64,000 bases of DNA from assembly GCA_038134525.1 (NCBI GenBank), contig JAYPVI010000011.1, positions 19,059 through 83,058 of the forward strand, read 5' to 3'. Below the pieces are notes generated by a model. That model did no database searches. It saw only the letters and a list, made by a program, of their open reading frames with translations, and had not been told where the DNA came from. The position numbers and the translations under genes are program-made. The stretch is from GCA-002727735 sp038134525 (GTDB lineage: Bacteria; Bacteroidota; Bacteroidia; Flavobacteriales_D; Parvicellaceae). Numbering within the stretch: the first letter of the stretch is position 1; each line of letters begins with the position of its first letter. Shown here piece after piece: positions 34,574 through 44,030 of the stretch.

Positions 34574-35842
34574 ATGACTTTAAAGGAAAGAGACAAAAAG
34601 TTTATCTGGCACCCATTTGATCAAATGAAAGGATCTGATATCTTACCCATTTCTCGTGGTGAAGGAGCATATGTTTATGATGAAGAAAACAACCGATATA
34701 TAGATGGTTTTTCTAGTTGGTGGGTAAATAGTCATGGGCACAGCAATCCTTATATCGCTCAAAAAATACATGAGCAAATGAATACTCTTGAACATGTTGC
34801 ATTTGGTGGTTTTACACATAAACCTGCAGTTGACCTTGCAGAGATCATAGTTAAAATAACACCTGATGATATTAAAAAAGTGTTTTTTTCTGATAACGGT
34901 TCAACTGCAAATGAAGTGGCTATTAAAATGAGTATGCAGTACTGGTTTAATAAAGGTGAAAAAAGAAATAAATTCATTGCATTTGAAGGAGCCTATCATG
35001 GAGATACTTTTGGTAGTATGTGTGTAACCGCTCGAGGTGGTTTTAACGAACCATTTGAGCATTTTATGTTTAATGTTGATTTCATACCTCTTCCAACAAT
35101 AGAAAATTTTGAATCGGTAGTTTCTACGTTTACTTCCCTTATTGAAAAAGAGGACATTTGTGCTTTTATTTTTGAGCCACTTGTACAAGGTGCATCTGGG
35201 ATGAACATGTATAGTCCAGCATTTCTATCCAAACTACTTGAAATAGCTAAGCAGCATGGTGTTTTGACCATTGCCGATGAAGTTTTTACAGGTTTTGGGA
35301 GAACAGGAAGTTGGTTTGCATCCGATTATTTAAATGAAAAGCCTGATATCATGTGCTTATCTAAAACGGTTACTGGTGGTTTTCTACCATTAGGTTTAAC
35401 CGCAGTTAATGAACTGGTTTTTGATGCATTTTACTCAGATGATAAAAAGCATACTTTTCTACATGGTCATTCCTACACGGGTAATCCGCTTTGTTGTGCT
35501 TCTGCAAATGCGGCTCTTGAATTGATGCATAAAGACGATTTTTGGCCAAAGCTTAAAATTATTGAAAACCGAATCAGTTATCATATTTCCAGGTTAAAAA
35601 CCCATGAATTTGTTAGAGACGCAAGATGTATAGGGGCAATAGGAGCAATTGAAGTAAACAGAGGGGGAGGCTCTTCATATTTTAATGATTCTGGAAAAGA
35701 AATTTATAAAAAATTACTTAAAAAGGGAGTGATACTGAGACCACTTGGAAATGTTTTTCCTATTGTTGTTCCCTATTGTATTCTAGAAGATGATATTGAC
35801 CATATTTTTAACTCCCTAGAAGAAATTCTTAATGATAATTAG
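34574..35842 (+). CDS. bioA: Adenosylmethionine-8-amino-7-oxononanoate aminotransferase
   Basis: 422-residue class III aminotransferase. N-terminal WHPFDQMKGSD is the BioA-type opening. VNSHGHSNP, AYHGDTFG, DEVFTGFGRTG and the PLP lysine in LSKTVTGGF (K264) follow. It completes bioBFDA; no bioC or bioH for pimeloyl-ACP supply lies in the window. Confidence 0.95.
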   Translation: MTLKERDKKFIWHPFDQMKGSDILPISRGEGAYVYDEENNRYIDGFSSWWVNSHGHSNPYIAQKIHEQMNTLEHVAFGGFTHKPAVDLAEIIVKITPDDIKKVFFSDNGSTANEVAIKMSMQYWFNKGEKRNKFIAFEGAYHGDTFGSMCVTARGGFNEPFEHFMFNVDFIPLPTIENFESVVSTFTSLIEKEDICAFIFEPLVQGASGMNMYSPAFLSKLLEIAKQHGVLTIADEVFTGFGRTGSWFASDYLNEKPDIMCLSKTVTGGFLPLGLTAVNELVFDAFYSDDKKHTFLHGHSYTGNPLCCASANAALELMHKDDFWPKLKIIENRISYHISRLKTHEFVRDARCIGAIGAIEVNRGGGSSYFNDSGKEIYKKLLKKGVILRPLGNVFPIVVPYCILEDDIDHIFNSLEEILNDN

Positions 35843-35844
35843 AG

Positions 35845-36624
35845 CTAAATGTTGTCGTAAACTAATTTGAAATCCAGATTGTAATTAATCTTTGAAAATT
35901 CATTTTCATCATAAAACAAATGCTTTCCATTTTCAAGCATCGATTTTGCCTTTGAAGGGTCTTTTTTCTTATAGTAATTCGCGAATTCTAAAAGGGCAAA
36001 TCTCAAAATAAACTGTTGCGATTTCGTCATGTATTTCAAACTAAACTTATTGTCTTTATATTCAGCTAGTTTGGGTTTACATATTTTGAAATACTCTTTA
36101 GCAGTGGACTTGTTTTTGGTCAAATTACAAAGAAGCGCGTACAATAGTTTTGCCCCATAGTCATCAGGATCCATGTCACACGCTTTTTTGCACAATCCAG
36201 TTGCTTTTCCATATGTGGCGTCAGTTCCTTCTAACATGTAATTTTCAATTTCTTCAATGATAACAAGCTTGAATGCATCAATATAATCTTCAGCATCCTC
36301 TTTAAACTGGTACTCTTTATCTTTTTTTCTGTATTTAGCAGCAAAAGAGATCGCTGTATTGTAAGCTTTAGGATAAGTATTAGTGTATCTATGATCCCTG
36401 CTCATTTCAAAGCTCGCTTTTGAAACATAGAGATAGGGTAAAGGATCGTTCTTAGTCTTGTCTTTTAGCGTGTATTTTAAGGCTTTATTAAAACAAATGT
36501 CATACTTCTCGTCTACATAGAATAATAATAAATCCATGTAATCATTTTCAGTTTGACTTATTATAGGATTAACACGAAATGTAATTATTCCAATAAGTAA
36601 GATTAATATGTGTTTATGATTCAT
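35845..36624 (-). CDS. Unknown exported helical-repeat (TPR-like) protein
   Basis: 259 residues with signal peptide (MNHKHILILLIGIITFRVNP-IISQ). The mature part is helical with TPR-like pairs (YVSKASFEMSRDHRY, CKKACDMDPDDYGAKLLYAL, SKAKSMLENGKHL). No enzyme motif. It ends two bases after the bioA stop, convergent. Confidence 0.7.
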   Translation of the reverse strand: MNHKHILILLIGIITFRVNPIISQTENDYMDLLLFYVDEKYDICFNKALKYTLKDKTKNDPLPYLYVSKASFEMSRDHRYTNTYPKAYNTAISFAAKYRKKDKEYQFKEDAEDYIDAFKLVIIEEIENYMLEGTDATYGKATGLCKKACDMDPDDYGAKLLYALLCNLTKNKSTAKEYFKICKPKLAEYKDNKFSLKYMTKSQQFILRFALLEFANYYKKKDPSKAKSMLENGKHLFYDENEFSKINYNLDFKLVYDNI

Positions 36625-36733
36625 TTTTTAATCTTCTGTACAACTTCTGTGCCTAAAATACAATTATTTGTAAGAAATACTCTTACTTTATTTTAAAGAT
36701 AAAGTTTCAATTCATGTAAATTCCATAAAATGG

Positions 36734-36741
36734 TAGATTTG
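36734..36741 (+). promoter_or_regulatory. -7 box abutting the start codon of the gene at 36743
   Basis: TAGATTTG ends one base before the first possible ATG and four before the second. The transcript is probably leaderless. Confidence 0.45.
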
Positions 36742-36742
36742 T

Positions 36743-37306
36743 ATGATGAAATGGATTGGAGAAAAAATTTCGTATGAAAAACATCATGATTTTATGACGA
36801 TTATCATTTCGGGTAAAACAGCATCTTGGAAAGCAAATTTAATGTTGGTGTGGCTTATAGCATGGTTATCTGCTGGTTTTTCCATGTTTTATTATAGTTT
36901 TTTAACGGATACTTTTGTTGGTCAACAATGGTATGCTTATACCTTTTTTGCATTTTGGTTTTATTTTTTATATAAAATATTGAGAGTTTATTTATGGAGA
37001 AAGTTCGGTATGGAATACATAAAGATTGATGCTGATCGTTTCACTTTTAAAAGATCAATTTTTAGTTACGGTAAAGCAGATGAGGTTCTCACAAACAACA
37101 TTAAAAAATTTAAGATTGAAGACTTTAATAATAAGACTTATGCTAAAACATTTAATGATTCTTTCTGGGTATTGGGTCAAGGAGTAATTAAGCTTAATAC
37201 AATCGAAAATGAATTGAATTTTGGAAGTCAATTATCAAAAGAAGAAGCTAAAAAGTTAGTGGCTTTAATTACAAAATTCATTTCTTATTTAAGATCAATC
37301 CAGTAG
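36743..37306 (+). CDS. Unknown membrane protein, PH-like soluble domain
   Basis: 187 residues; a second ATG at 36746 is equally possible. Two membrane helices (LMLVWLIAWLSAGFSMFYYS; WYAYTFFAFWFYFLYKIL) are followed by a beta-rich part (IKIDADRFTFKRSIFSYGKA) like the bPH/DUF304-type domains. The end overlaps the CoA-transferase gene by 12 bases. Function unknown. Confidence 0.72.
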   Translation: MMKWIGEKISYEKHHDFMTIIISGKTASWKANLMLVWLIAWLSAGFSMFYYSFLTDTFVGQQWYAYTFFAFWFYFLYKILRVYLWRKFGMEYIKIDADRFTFKRSIFSYGKADEVLTNNIKKFKIEDFNNKTYAKTFNDSFWVLGQGVIKLNTIENELNFGSQLSKEEAKKLVALITKFISYLRSIQ

Positions 37307-38344
37307 TTCAAATGCATTTGTTTTTATTCTACTTGTTTGAAATTGATCTACAACTTCCTCTAAAATCATTTTTTGTGCAATATCACCTTTTATTACTTCA
37401 CTAATTGTTTTAATCCTTCCAATAGGAATGTTCATTTTATGGCAATTTTCTAGTAGTAAATAGGATTCTAAAAACCGAGTTTTATCATTAATACCTTTCA
37501 TTAGTTCAACCCTTTTAGATACTCTTTTTTGATTGGTGTTAAAATCTTCATTATTCGTTAGGTTAATTACCTTACAAAACTCATTATACTGTTTATCGGT
37601 TCCAATGGCTAATATTAGCTTACAACCATCACTTGTATTAACAATATCACCATAAGGTGCGATATTTGGGTGTAAAGTGCCAAGTCTTTTTGCTTCATGT
37701 TGAGCCATTAAATAGTTTGAAGACTGGTTCATTAATGATGCAATTGCTGTTTCTTCAAGTGTTGTTTTGATGTGGTATCCCTTTCCAGTATGTTCTCTTT
37801 TTAAAAGAGCTATTAAAATTCCTTCCTTAATTTGATGTGCCGCAAGAACATCGATTAAGGCAACAGGCATTTTAGCAAATTCATTCGGTGTTCCACACAT
37901 AGATAAAAAGCCAGTTTCTGCCTGTAAAATAACATCAAAAGCTACCCTTTTAGGATCGGATTTAAATCCACCAATATGAGCATAAATAACTTTGGGATTA
38001 ATAGCTTTACAATCATTAAATGTAAGTTGAAATCGTTCAGCATCCCCATCTTTAAAGTTGGTAATGATAACATCACTTTTTTTGATGTATTCCTTTAAAA
38101 TAGCGAAATCATTTTTGTCATTATAATCTAAGAATTCGTGGTGTTTTCCATAGTTAACTGAACAGAAGTATGCAGATGGATTTTTTTCATTTTCATTTGC
38201 TAGTTTCCACTTTCTAGTCATGTCTCCATCGGTGTGTTTATTTTCAACTTTAACAACGTTAGCTCCTAGTTCAGAAAAAAACATGCCAACAGCAGGTCCG
38301 GCAAGTACATTTGAAAGTTCTAAAATATTGAGGTTATCTAGCAT
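37295..38344 (-). CDS. Class III CoA-transferase (CaiB/BaiF, racemase-like)
   Basis: 349 residues. Opening LDNLNILELSNVLAGPAVGM, the YFCSVNYGK and DVIITNFKDGDAERF regions, and the catalytic-type aspartate D165 (ALIDVLAAHQIKEG) match family III CoA-transferases and alpha-methylacyl-CoA racemases. At 349 residues it is on the racemase side of the length range. Substrate unknown; no fatty-acid or carnitine genes adjoin it. Confidence 0.87.
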   Translation of the reverse strand: MLDNLNILELSNVLAGPAVGMFFSELGANVVKVENKHTDGDMTRKWKLANENEKNPSAYFCSVNYGKHHEFLDYNDKNDFAILKEYIKKSDVIITNFKDGDAERFQLTFNDCKAINPKVIYAHIGGFKSDPKRVAFDVILQAETGFLSMCGTPNEFAKMPVALIDVLAAHQIKEGILIALLKREHTGKGYHIKTTLEETAIASLMNQSSNYLMAQHEAKRLGTLHPNIAPYGDIVNTSDGCKLILAIGTDKQYNEFCKVINLTNNEDFNTNQKRVSKRVELMKGINDKTRFLESYLLLENCHKMNIPIGRIKTISEVIKGDIAQKMILEEVVDQFQTSRIKTNAFELLD

Positions 38345-38414
38345 TTTATATGATTATTTCACAAAAATATTAATTCATTTTTAGCATATTTAATCATTAT
38401 ATGACTATAATATA

Positions 38415-41400
38415 ATGTCAGCACAAAAAAAATTTGGAACATTTAGCGGGGTTTTAACTCCCTCATTACTTACTATACTTGGAGTGATTATGTATATGCG
38501 ATTAGGTAGTGTTGTTGGCTATTCTTCCGGCATATTTCAAGTAGTTCTGATAATCATTTTTTCACATTTAATTTCTGTTACTACTGGACTTAGTGTATCC
38601 TCCATTGCTACAGACAAAAAAATTGATAGGGGAGGCATATATTATATGTTAACCAGAAGTTTGGGACTTCCAATTGGTGGCGCAATAGGTTTAACATTAT
38701 TCTTTGCAACGGCATTGAGTATTGCATTATATCTAATTGGTTTTTCTGAAAGTATTATTCCTGTTTTGAATGATGCTTTTGGAATAGGAGAAATAACGGT
38801 TAATAAGCTTAGACTAATTGGTACAATTGCCTTACTCATTGTTTTAGTTATTGCGTATATCAGTACCAGTTTTGCCCTTAAAATTCAATATGTTATTTTG
38901 GCCCTCATCATTATTTCTCTAGGTTCGATATTTCTTGGTTCATCTGAAGGTATTGCACCAGGAAATGATCAGATTTCGTCTCCAAACTTTGCTGTTTTAT
39001 TTGGTATTTTTTTTCCTGCTGTTACTGGTTTCACAGCAGGGGTAGCCATGAGTGGTGATTTGAAAAATCCAAGACTATCCATTCCTTGGGGTACGATGTT
39101 GTCCATTTCTTTTGGTTTAATTATCTATTTAACATTAGCTTTTTTTATTTATTACAATATCGATAGTGAAATTCTAAAAACCAACAATAATGTTTTGATT
39201 GAATTTGGAGCTATTCCATTGTTGGTTTTAGGTGGAGTATGGGGAGCTACGATTTCTTCTGCTTTAGGAGGAATTCTTGGTGGTCCTAGAATTTTACAAG
39301 CAATGTCACTTGATTTAATTACGCCCAAAATATTTGCAAAAGGTCATGGCGTTAATAATGAGCCTAGAAACGCACTTATTCTCACTTTTATAATTGCTGA
39401 GATGGGTATTCTTATAGGTGAACTTAATGTGATTGCAGAGCTTGTTGCTATGTTTTACATGGCCGCCTATTTATTCATAAATATATCTTGTTTTCTTGAA
39501 CAATGGTCTAGTCCTGATTTCAGACCAAAATTTAAAATACCTATTTCCGTGCCCCTTATAGGAGCCATTGCCACTTTTTTGTTAATGATTCAGTTAAATC
39601 TAGCAGCCACATTGGTAGCAGTAATTGTGATGATGGCATTTTGGTTTTGGTTATCAAAAAAGGATCTTGTTTTAGGAACTGGAGACGTATGGTTTAGTGT
39701 ATGGACATCTATTGTTAAAACGGCTTTAAAAAATTTGCAAAAGAAATCGGTACACAAGAGAAATTGGCAACCCAACATTTTACTCTTTAGTGGAGGAACT
39801 AAAAATAGACCTCATTTGATTGAATTTGGGAAATCAATTATGGGTAGAGGTGGAATGGTATCTAATTTTGATTTAATAGAAGTTGATTCTGCCACAACTC
39901 TTTTTCCTAAATCACATCAAATTGTGAAAGACGAAGAGATTGAAGATGATGCTATTTTCCATAGAAAATTATATTGTCAAAATATATTTAAAGGTATTGA
40001 AACCATAGCCAATACGTATGGATTTACAGGTGTCGATCCAAATACCATTCTGATGGGATGGGCTAGAAATACAAAAGATCCGAAGTGGTTTGGTGAGATG
40101 ACGAAAAAACTCAAAGATCTAGATTATAATATTCTTTTTTTAGATTATGATCAAGATCGTGGTTTTGGTCAATATGCGGAAATAAATATTTGGTGGACTG
40201 AATTCAATAAACAGAACGAGCTTGGTTTACAAATGGTCAAATTTCTACGTAGTTCACCTTGGTGGAAAGGTGCTGCATTAAAGATTTATTTTTTGAATAA
40301 CTCTAATCATGAAAACAAGCAAATTGAAGAAATTATTCACCTCATGTTAGATAAAAAAAGAATGAGGGCAGATGTGGTCGTGATTGAAAATAGTGTTGGT
40401 CAAAAAGATGTTAATGAACACATTAAAACTAGGAGTCACGATGCTGATTTAATATTAATGGATTTGCCACATTTAGAAAAAGGGAAGGAGAACGATTTTA
40501 TTGAAGCTTCTAATTTGCTCTTTACTACAATTGGGTCTGCCTTATTTATCGAAGCTTCATCTGCATTTTTGATTAATAATAAAGAGCTAAAACCTGATTT
40601 AGAAAAAACAAAATCTGATAATAGTAAAAATTTAACATTAACAATAAAACCAGAGCTAATTAAAACCTATGACTCCAAATTTGACAAAAAGCTAGAGTCT
40701 ATACAAAATGATTTGATGTCATTAAATCATCTGCTTTCATCAAATTTTAACGATGCTTTGGATGAACTTACATTATATTATCAGCAAATACTTGATAGTG
40801 AAGATCATACAAGTGATACCATTTATCAATTGTATGATAGTGAGTATATCCTAAATTTAAGTAAAGAAATATCAGATCAATTTGGCATTTTTATAGATGA
40901 TTATTATAACAAAATGAAATCTGTTCTTAATAGTCAAGATAAAAATATTTGGTTAGATGTAGACACCAAATTTCTGAATGCAAAAAATATAATTAGTGTA
41001 AAAAATGGCCTAGTAAATAAATTTTTTCATCAGATCCAAAAAGGTAAAACAGTAAGAGTAAAAGTACCCCTGAAAAGATTGTTAATTCATTGGTTTAAAT
41101 CAAACTTTACCTACGACCTTTTGTCGCATTTTGATCAGATTGGTATTATTAACTTGAATTTTTTGAACCAGTTTAGAAATAAATCTGAATCTAAAAAGAC
41201 CAGTTTGGTTCAAATAAGAGATGAGTCTCTTAAAATATTTAACCATCAGCTAGATCAATCAGTTACCAAATTAATTAATGCTGTTTTAATTGATGTTGTG
41301 AAAGCAGATTTAAAAACATTAATTGCGAATAGAGAAGAAGAATTTAATCCAAAATCTTATCGTAGAAAATTAGATCAAATAGAAGATTTTTCTTACTGGT

Positions 41401-43307
41401 TTGGAAAAAACATTTTCATTTTACACAATCATAAAATATTTCAAATTGGCAATGCAATTTTAAAAGAGTTTTCAATAGAAAATATTGATTTAGTATTCCA
41501 TAATTTGAGAAGAGATTTAAATACAAATTACAAGGTTAGAATTGAAAAAGTGAATGAATCAACTCTAACATCAGTAAAGAATTTAAATAAAGTCATTACT
41601 TCATTAGAAGAAGCATTAGCCTATTCTAATAGGGCTATTCAACAGCTCATTTCAAAGGTGGAGACTCGATCTTTAGTGGAAAAATTACCTGCTGAAATAG
41701 ATTTGTATCCGTTAGATTCTTTAATAGAGTTTTCAGAAAAACAAACCCATTTAGCAGAAAAAACATTTTATTTAAACTCGACATTGAATTCAATCTATCA
41801 AAAAGAGATCGCGCTTAAGTTGAAATCTAAGTTAAATGAAAATTTAACATGGTTAAAGCATAATACGGAGGATTTGATAAATAATTTCAAACTGCTTGTT
41901 TTTACACTTGATAATCAAGATAATGAAAAATTAGTTAAAGAAGTAAAAGATAATTTGAAGTTAAAAATCAGTGATTTTAAAACTATTCTATCTAGTTTCT
42001 TGGATAGGGTTGAAGTACAAAAGGAAGAGTTGAATAAAACGGCATCTTTATTTATAAGTGAAAATTATATTTTTAAAAATAGTAGTAGAAGAGAAGTTAA
42101 ATCGTCAGTTAACAATAATGCTATTTCAATTAGGCTAAGTAACTGGCAGTCTAATTTTTCTGTTCGCTTTACACAGTTTCTTGACCGAATTACAACGGAA
42201 AACACTGATGATTTAATTATTGGAAAATCTGAACGATTATTTAGAGTTAGAGATTTTATGCGATCTGTTTCTATTGATAATTCACTAAAAAAAGGTAAGG
42301 CAGAAACCTATTTTCAATTATTTAATACGTTAGCACAGCCAAACCAACTTTATGATTCGTTTGTTACTAAACAACTTGAGCTTATTAAGCAAATAGCTCT
42401 TGATCACAATGAACTGAGCGAAAACATAATAATGGTAAGTGGTGATCCAAGTTCAGGTAAATCTTATCTCATAAATAGCTTCATTAAAACGCAGAAACAG
42501 CGTAAGTGTTATACTATAAGTATGGAAGATAAAAAGTTGAGATTTAAACAAAATTTCAATTTAAATTCAATTCAGCTGCTAGATTCAAATAATCAATTAG
42601 TTTCATTAGATAAATTAGAAAATGGTTCAATTGTAGTAGTAAATAATCTAGAATATTGGTGGGCAAAAACGACATACGGGTTAACCCAGATTAATGGGCT
42701 TAATGAACTATTTAAAGCAAATCCACATATTTTATTTATAGTTGAATGTAATGTGTTGTTATTAACTCATCTTACTGAATGCACAGATATAAGCGAAAAT
42801 GTAATAAGCTACATTCAGACTACTTCCTTTTCAAACGCTTCCATTGAAAAAGTCTTAGTGGAAAAAAATAAATTATCAGGTAAATCAATCATTTTCAAAG
42901 GCGACCAGTTTAAATTTGGATCTTTTAGTAAATTTCAAATTAATGCAAAAAAACTTGAAACACTTTGCTCTGGAAATATTGGTTGGTTGAATACAATATG
43001 GATGTCCTTTTTGTCGTATGATGAAAATGATGAAATTGAGTTAAATCCTAATTATGAGTCCTCATTTCCTAATGTGTTTGCAGATGAAGATTTACAAGTA
43101 TTACTTCAGTTATATTGGCATAAAAAATTGAGTCTAGATAACTTTAATTTGTTTTTTAAGCATTGGGGAGAAGAGAAAATAAATCAAGTTTTGGCTTTTC
43201 TAAAAAATGAAAATTTGATTTCTAGTCAAGATGATAATTTTGAAGTTAATAAAGTGATATTACCTTATTTGAAAACATTTTTTGTTAGTAAAAACTATAT
43301 TCTTTAA
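38415..43307 (+). CDS. SLC12-type cation-chloride cotransporter fused to helical region and P-loop domain
   Basis: 1630 residues. Residues 1-420 are a twelve-helix amino-acid/cation-chloride transporter (FGTFSGVLTPSLLTILGVIM, GGIYYMLTRSLGLPIGGAIG, FFPAVTGFTAGVAMSGDL). About 440-725 is the cytosolic SLC12-like part (NWQPNILLFSGG). About 735-1330 is charged helix with coiled-coil character, without recognisable domains. From about 1335 comes a P-loop module: Walker A GDPSSGKS (1343-1350), Walker B-like IVVVNNLEYWW with asparagine where aspartate is usual, and a helical end that may be winged-helix. Bacterial relatives I know stop near 750 residues. The next gene, a MscS-like channel, overlaps it by one base. 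Ion or volume regulation is inferred. Confidence 0.85.
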   Translation: MSAQKKFGTFSGVLTPSLLTILGVIMYMRLGSVVGYSSGIFQVVLIIIFSHLISVTTGLSVSSIATDKKIDRGGIYYMLTRSLGLPIGGAIGLTLFFATALSIALYLIGFSESIIPVLNDAFGIGEITVNKLRLIGTIALLIVLVIAYISTSFALKIQYVILALIIISLGSIFLGSSEGIAPGNDQISSPNFAVLFGIFFPAVTGFTAGVAMSGDLKNPRLSIPWGTMLSISFGLIIYLTLAFFIYYNIDSEILKTNNNVLIEFGAIPLLVLGGVWGATISSALGGILGGPRILQAMSLDLITPKIFAKGHGVNNEPRNALILTFIIAEMGILIGELNVIAELVAMFYMAAYLFINISCFLEQWSSPDFRPKFKIPISVPLIGAIATFLLMIQLNLAATLVAVIVMMAFWFWLSKKDLVLGTGDVWFSVWTSIVKTALKNLQKKSVHKRNWQPNILLFSGGTKNRPHLIEFGKSIMGRGGMVSNFDLIEVDSATTLFPKSHQIVKDEEIEDDAIFHRKLYCQNIFKGIETIANTYGFTGVDPNTILMGWARNTKDPKWFGEMTKKLKDLDYNILFLDYDQDRGFGQYAEINIWWTEFNKQNELGLQMVKFLRSSPWWKGAALKIYFLNNSNHENKQIEEIIHLMLDKKRMRADVVVIENSVGQKDVNEHIKTRSHDADLILMDLPHLEKGKENDFIEASNLLFTTIGSALFIEASSAFLINNKELKPDLEKTKSDNSKNLTLTIKPELIKTYDSKFDKKLESIQNDLMSLNHLLSSNFNDALDELTLYYQQILDSEDHTSDTIYQLYDSEYILNLSKEISDQFGIFIDDYYNKMKSVLNSQDKNIWLDVDTKFLNAKNIISVKNGLVNKFFHQIQKGKTVRVKVPLKRLLIHWFKSNFTYDLLSHFDQIGIINLNFLNQFRNKSESKKTSLVQIRDESLKIFNHQLDQSVTKLINAVLIDVVKADLKTLIANREEEFNPKSYRRKLDQIEDFSYWFGKNIFILHNHKIFQIGNAILKEFSIENIDLVFHNLRRDLNTNYKVRIEKVNESTLTSVKNLNKVITSLEEALAYSNRAIQQLISKVETRSLVEKLPAEIDLYPLDSLIEFSEKQTHLAEKTFYLNSTLNSIYQKEIALKLKSKLNENLTWLKHNTEDLINNFKLLVFTLDNQDNEKLVKEVKDNLKLKISDFKTILSSFLDRVEVQKEELNKTASLFISENYIFKNSSRREVKSSVNNNAISIRLSNWQSNFSVRFTQFLDRITTENTDDLIIGKSERLFRVRDFMRSVSIDNSLKKGKAETYFQLFNTLAQPNQLYDSFVTKQLELIKQIALDHNELSENIIMVSGDPSSGKSYLINSFIKTQKQRKCYTISMEDKKLRFKQNFNLNSIQLLDSNNQLVSLDKLENGSIVVVNNLEYWWAKTTYGLTQINGLNELFKANPHILFIVECNVLLLTHLTECTDISENVISYIQTTSFSNASIEKVLVEKNKLSGKSIIFKGDQFKFGSFSKFQINAKKLETLCSGNIGWLNTIWMSFLSYDENDEIELNPNYESSFPNVFADEDLQVLLQLYWHKKLSLDNFNLFFKHWGEEKINQVLAFLKNENLISSQDDNFEVNKVILPYLKTFFVSKNYIL

Positions 43308-44008
43308 TGACTGTATTACCCTACATACTAAAAACTTTACTTCAGCTCATCATCATCATTTTTGCTATTCATGGTTTTAAGTTATTGTTGTCTACTATTT
43401 TAAATAGTATGTCTACACGTAAAAGAGTGGTATATTACTTTACTATTTTCACTTATTTTATTTGGATTGTTTTTGTGTTGATCAAAATTTCTGATGCAAC
43501 TGGAGAAACGCCATTGTTTTCGATTCCCATTTTATTACTTCTTTTGGTTTTTATGTGGGATTTCCTTAAAAATTTTTTTCTAGGAATAATCTTTTCATTT
43601 CAGTATGGTTATTTAGAAGATGCTTTTGTTGTTATTAATAATAAGCAGGGAAAGATAACTCAACTATCTTCCTCCTATTTTGAGTTGTATACTAACAATG
43701 GAAAGCAAATTAAAATAAAATATAAAGAAGTTTATAATGGTCGTTTTGAGGTGTTTAAAGGAGATTTAAATAGAATACATAGAAAAATCAAACGAGATCA
43801 TGTATTGGACGTCAATGAGTTAAAAATAAAAATCATGAATCATCCCTTGTTCTTGTTAAATGGTTCATTTAAGTTTTTTCAAGAAATCGATGAAGATGGA
43901 GTGGAATGGTATAGGTTTTATTTTAATGTAGTGAATTATAAGGAAGCAAAAGAAATAAATACTTTTTTAAATCAGATTTTAACTCCTAGAACTTCTTCCT
44001 CAAACTAA
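43307..44008 (+). CDS. MscS-like mechanosensitive channel, small
   Basis: 233 residues. Three membrane helices are followed by the MscS beta domain signature in recognisable form (FLKNFFLGIIFSFQYGYLED, AFVVINNKQGKITQLSS, FELYTNNGKQIKI), then an alpha/beta end. The pore helix is FMWDFLKNFFLGIIFS. Its ATG overlaps the transporter stop (TAATG), so the two proteins are probably made together. Pressure-gated release of solutes is the expected role. Similarity is moderate. Confidence 0.75.
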   Translation: MTVLPYILKTLLQLIIIIFAIHGFKLLLSTILNSMSTRKRVVYYFTIFTYFIWIVFVLIKISDATGETPLFSIPILLLLLVFMWDFLKNFFLGIIFSFQYGYLEDAFVVINNKQGKITQLSSSYFELYTNNGKQIKIKYKEVYNGRFEVFKGDLNRIHRKIKRDHVLDVNELKIKIMNHPLFLLNGSFKFFQEIDEDGVEWYRFYFNVVNYKEAKEINTFLNQILTPRTSSSN

Positions 44009-44018
44009 TTAGGATTTT

Positions 44019-44026
44019 TATCTTTG
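44019..44026 (+). promoter_or_regulatory. -7 box just ahead of aroC
   Basis: TATCTTTG ends four bases before the aroC ATG at 44031, giving a leaderless or almost leaderless message if used. Confidence 0.45.
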
Positions 44027-44030
44027 TTAT

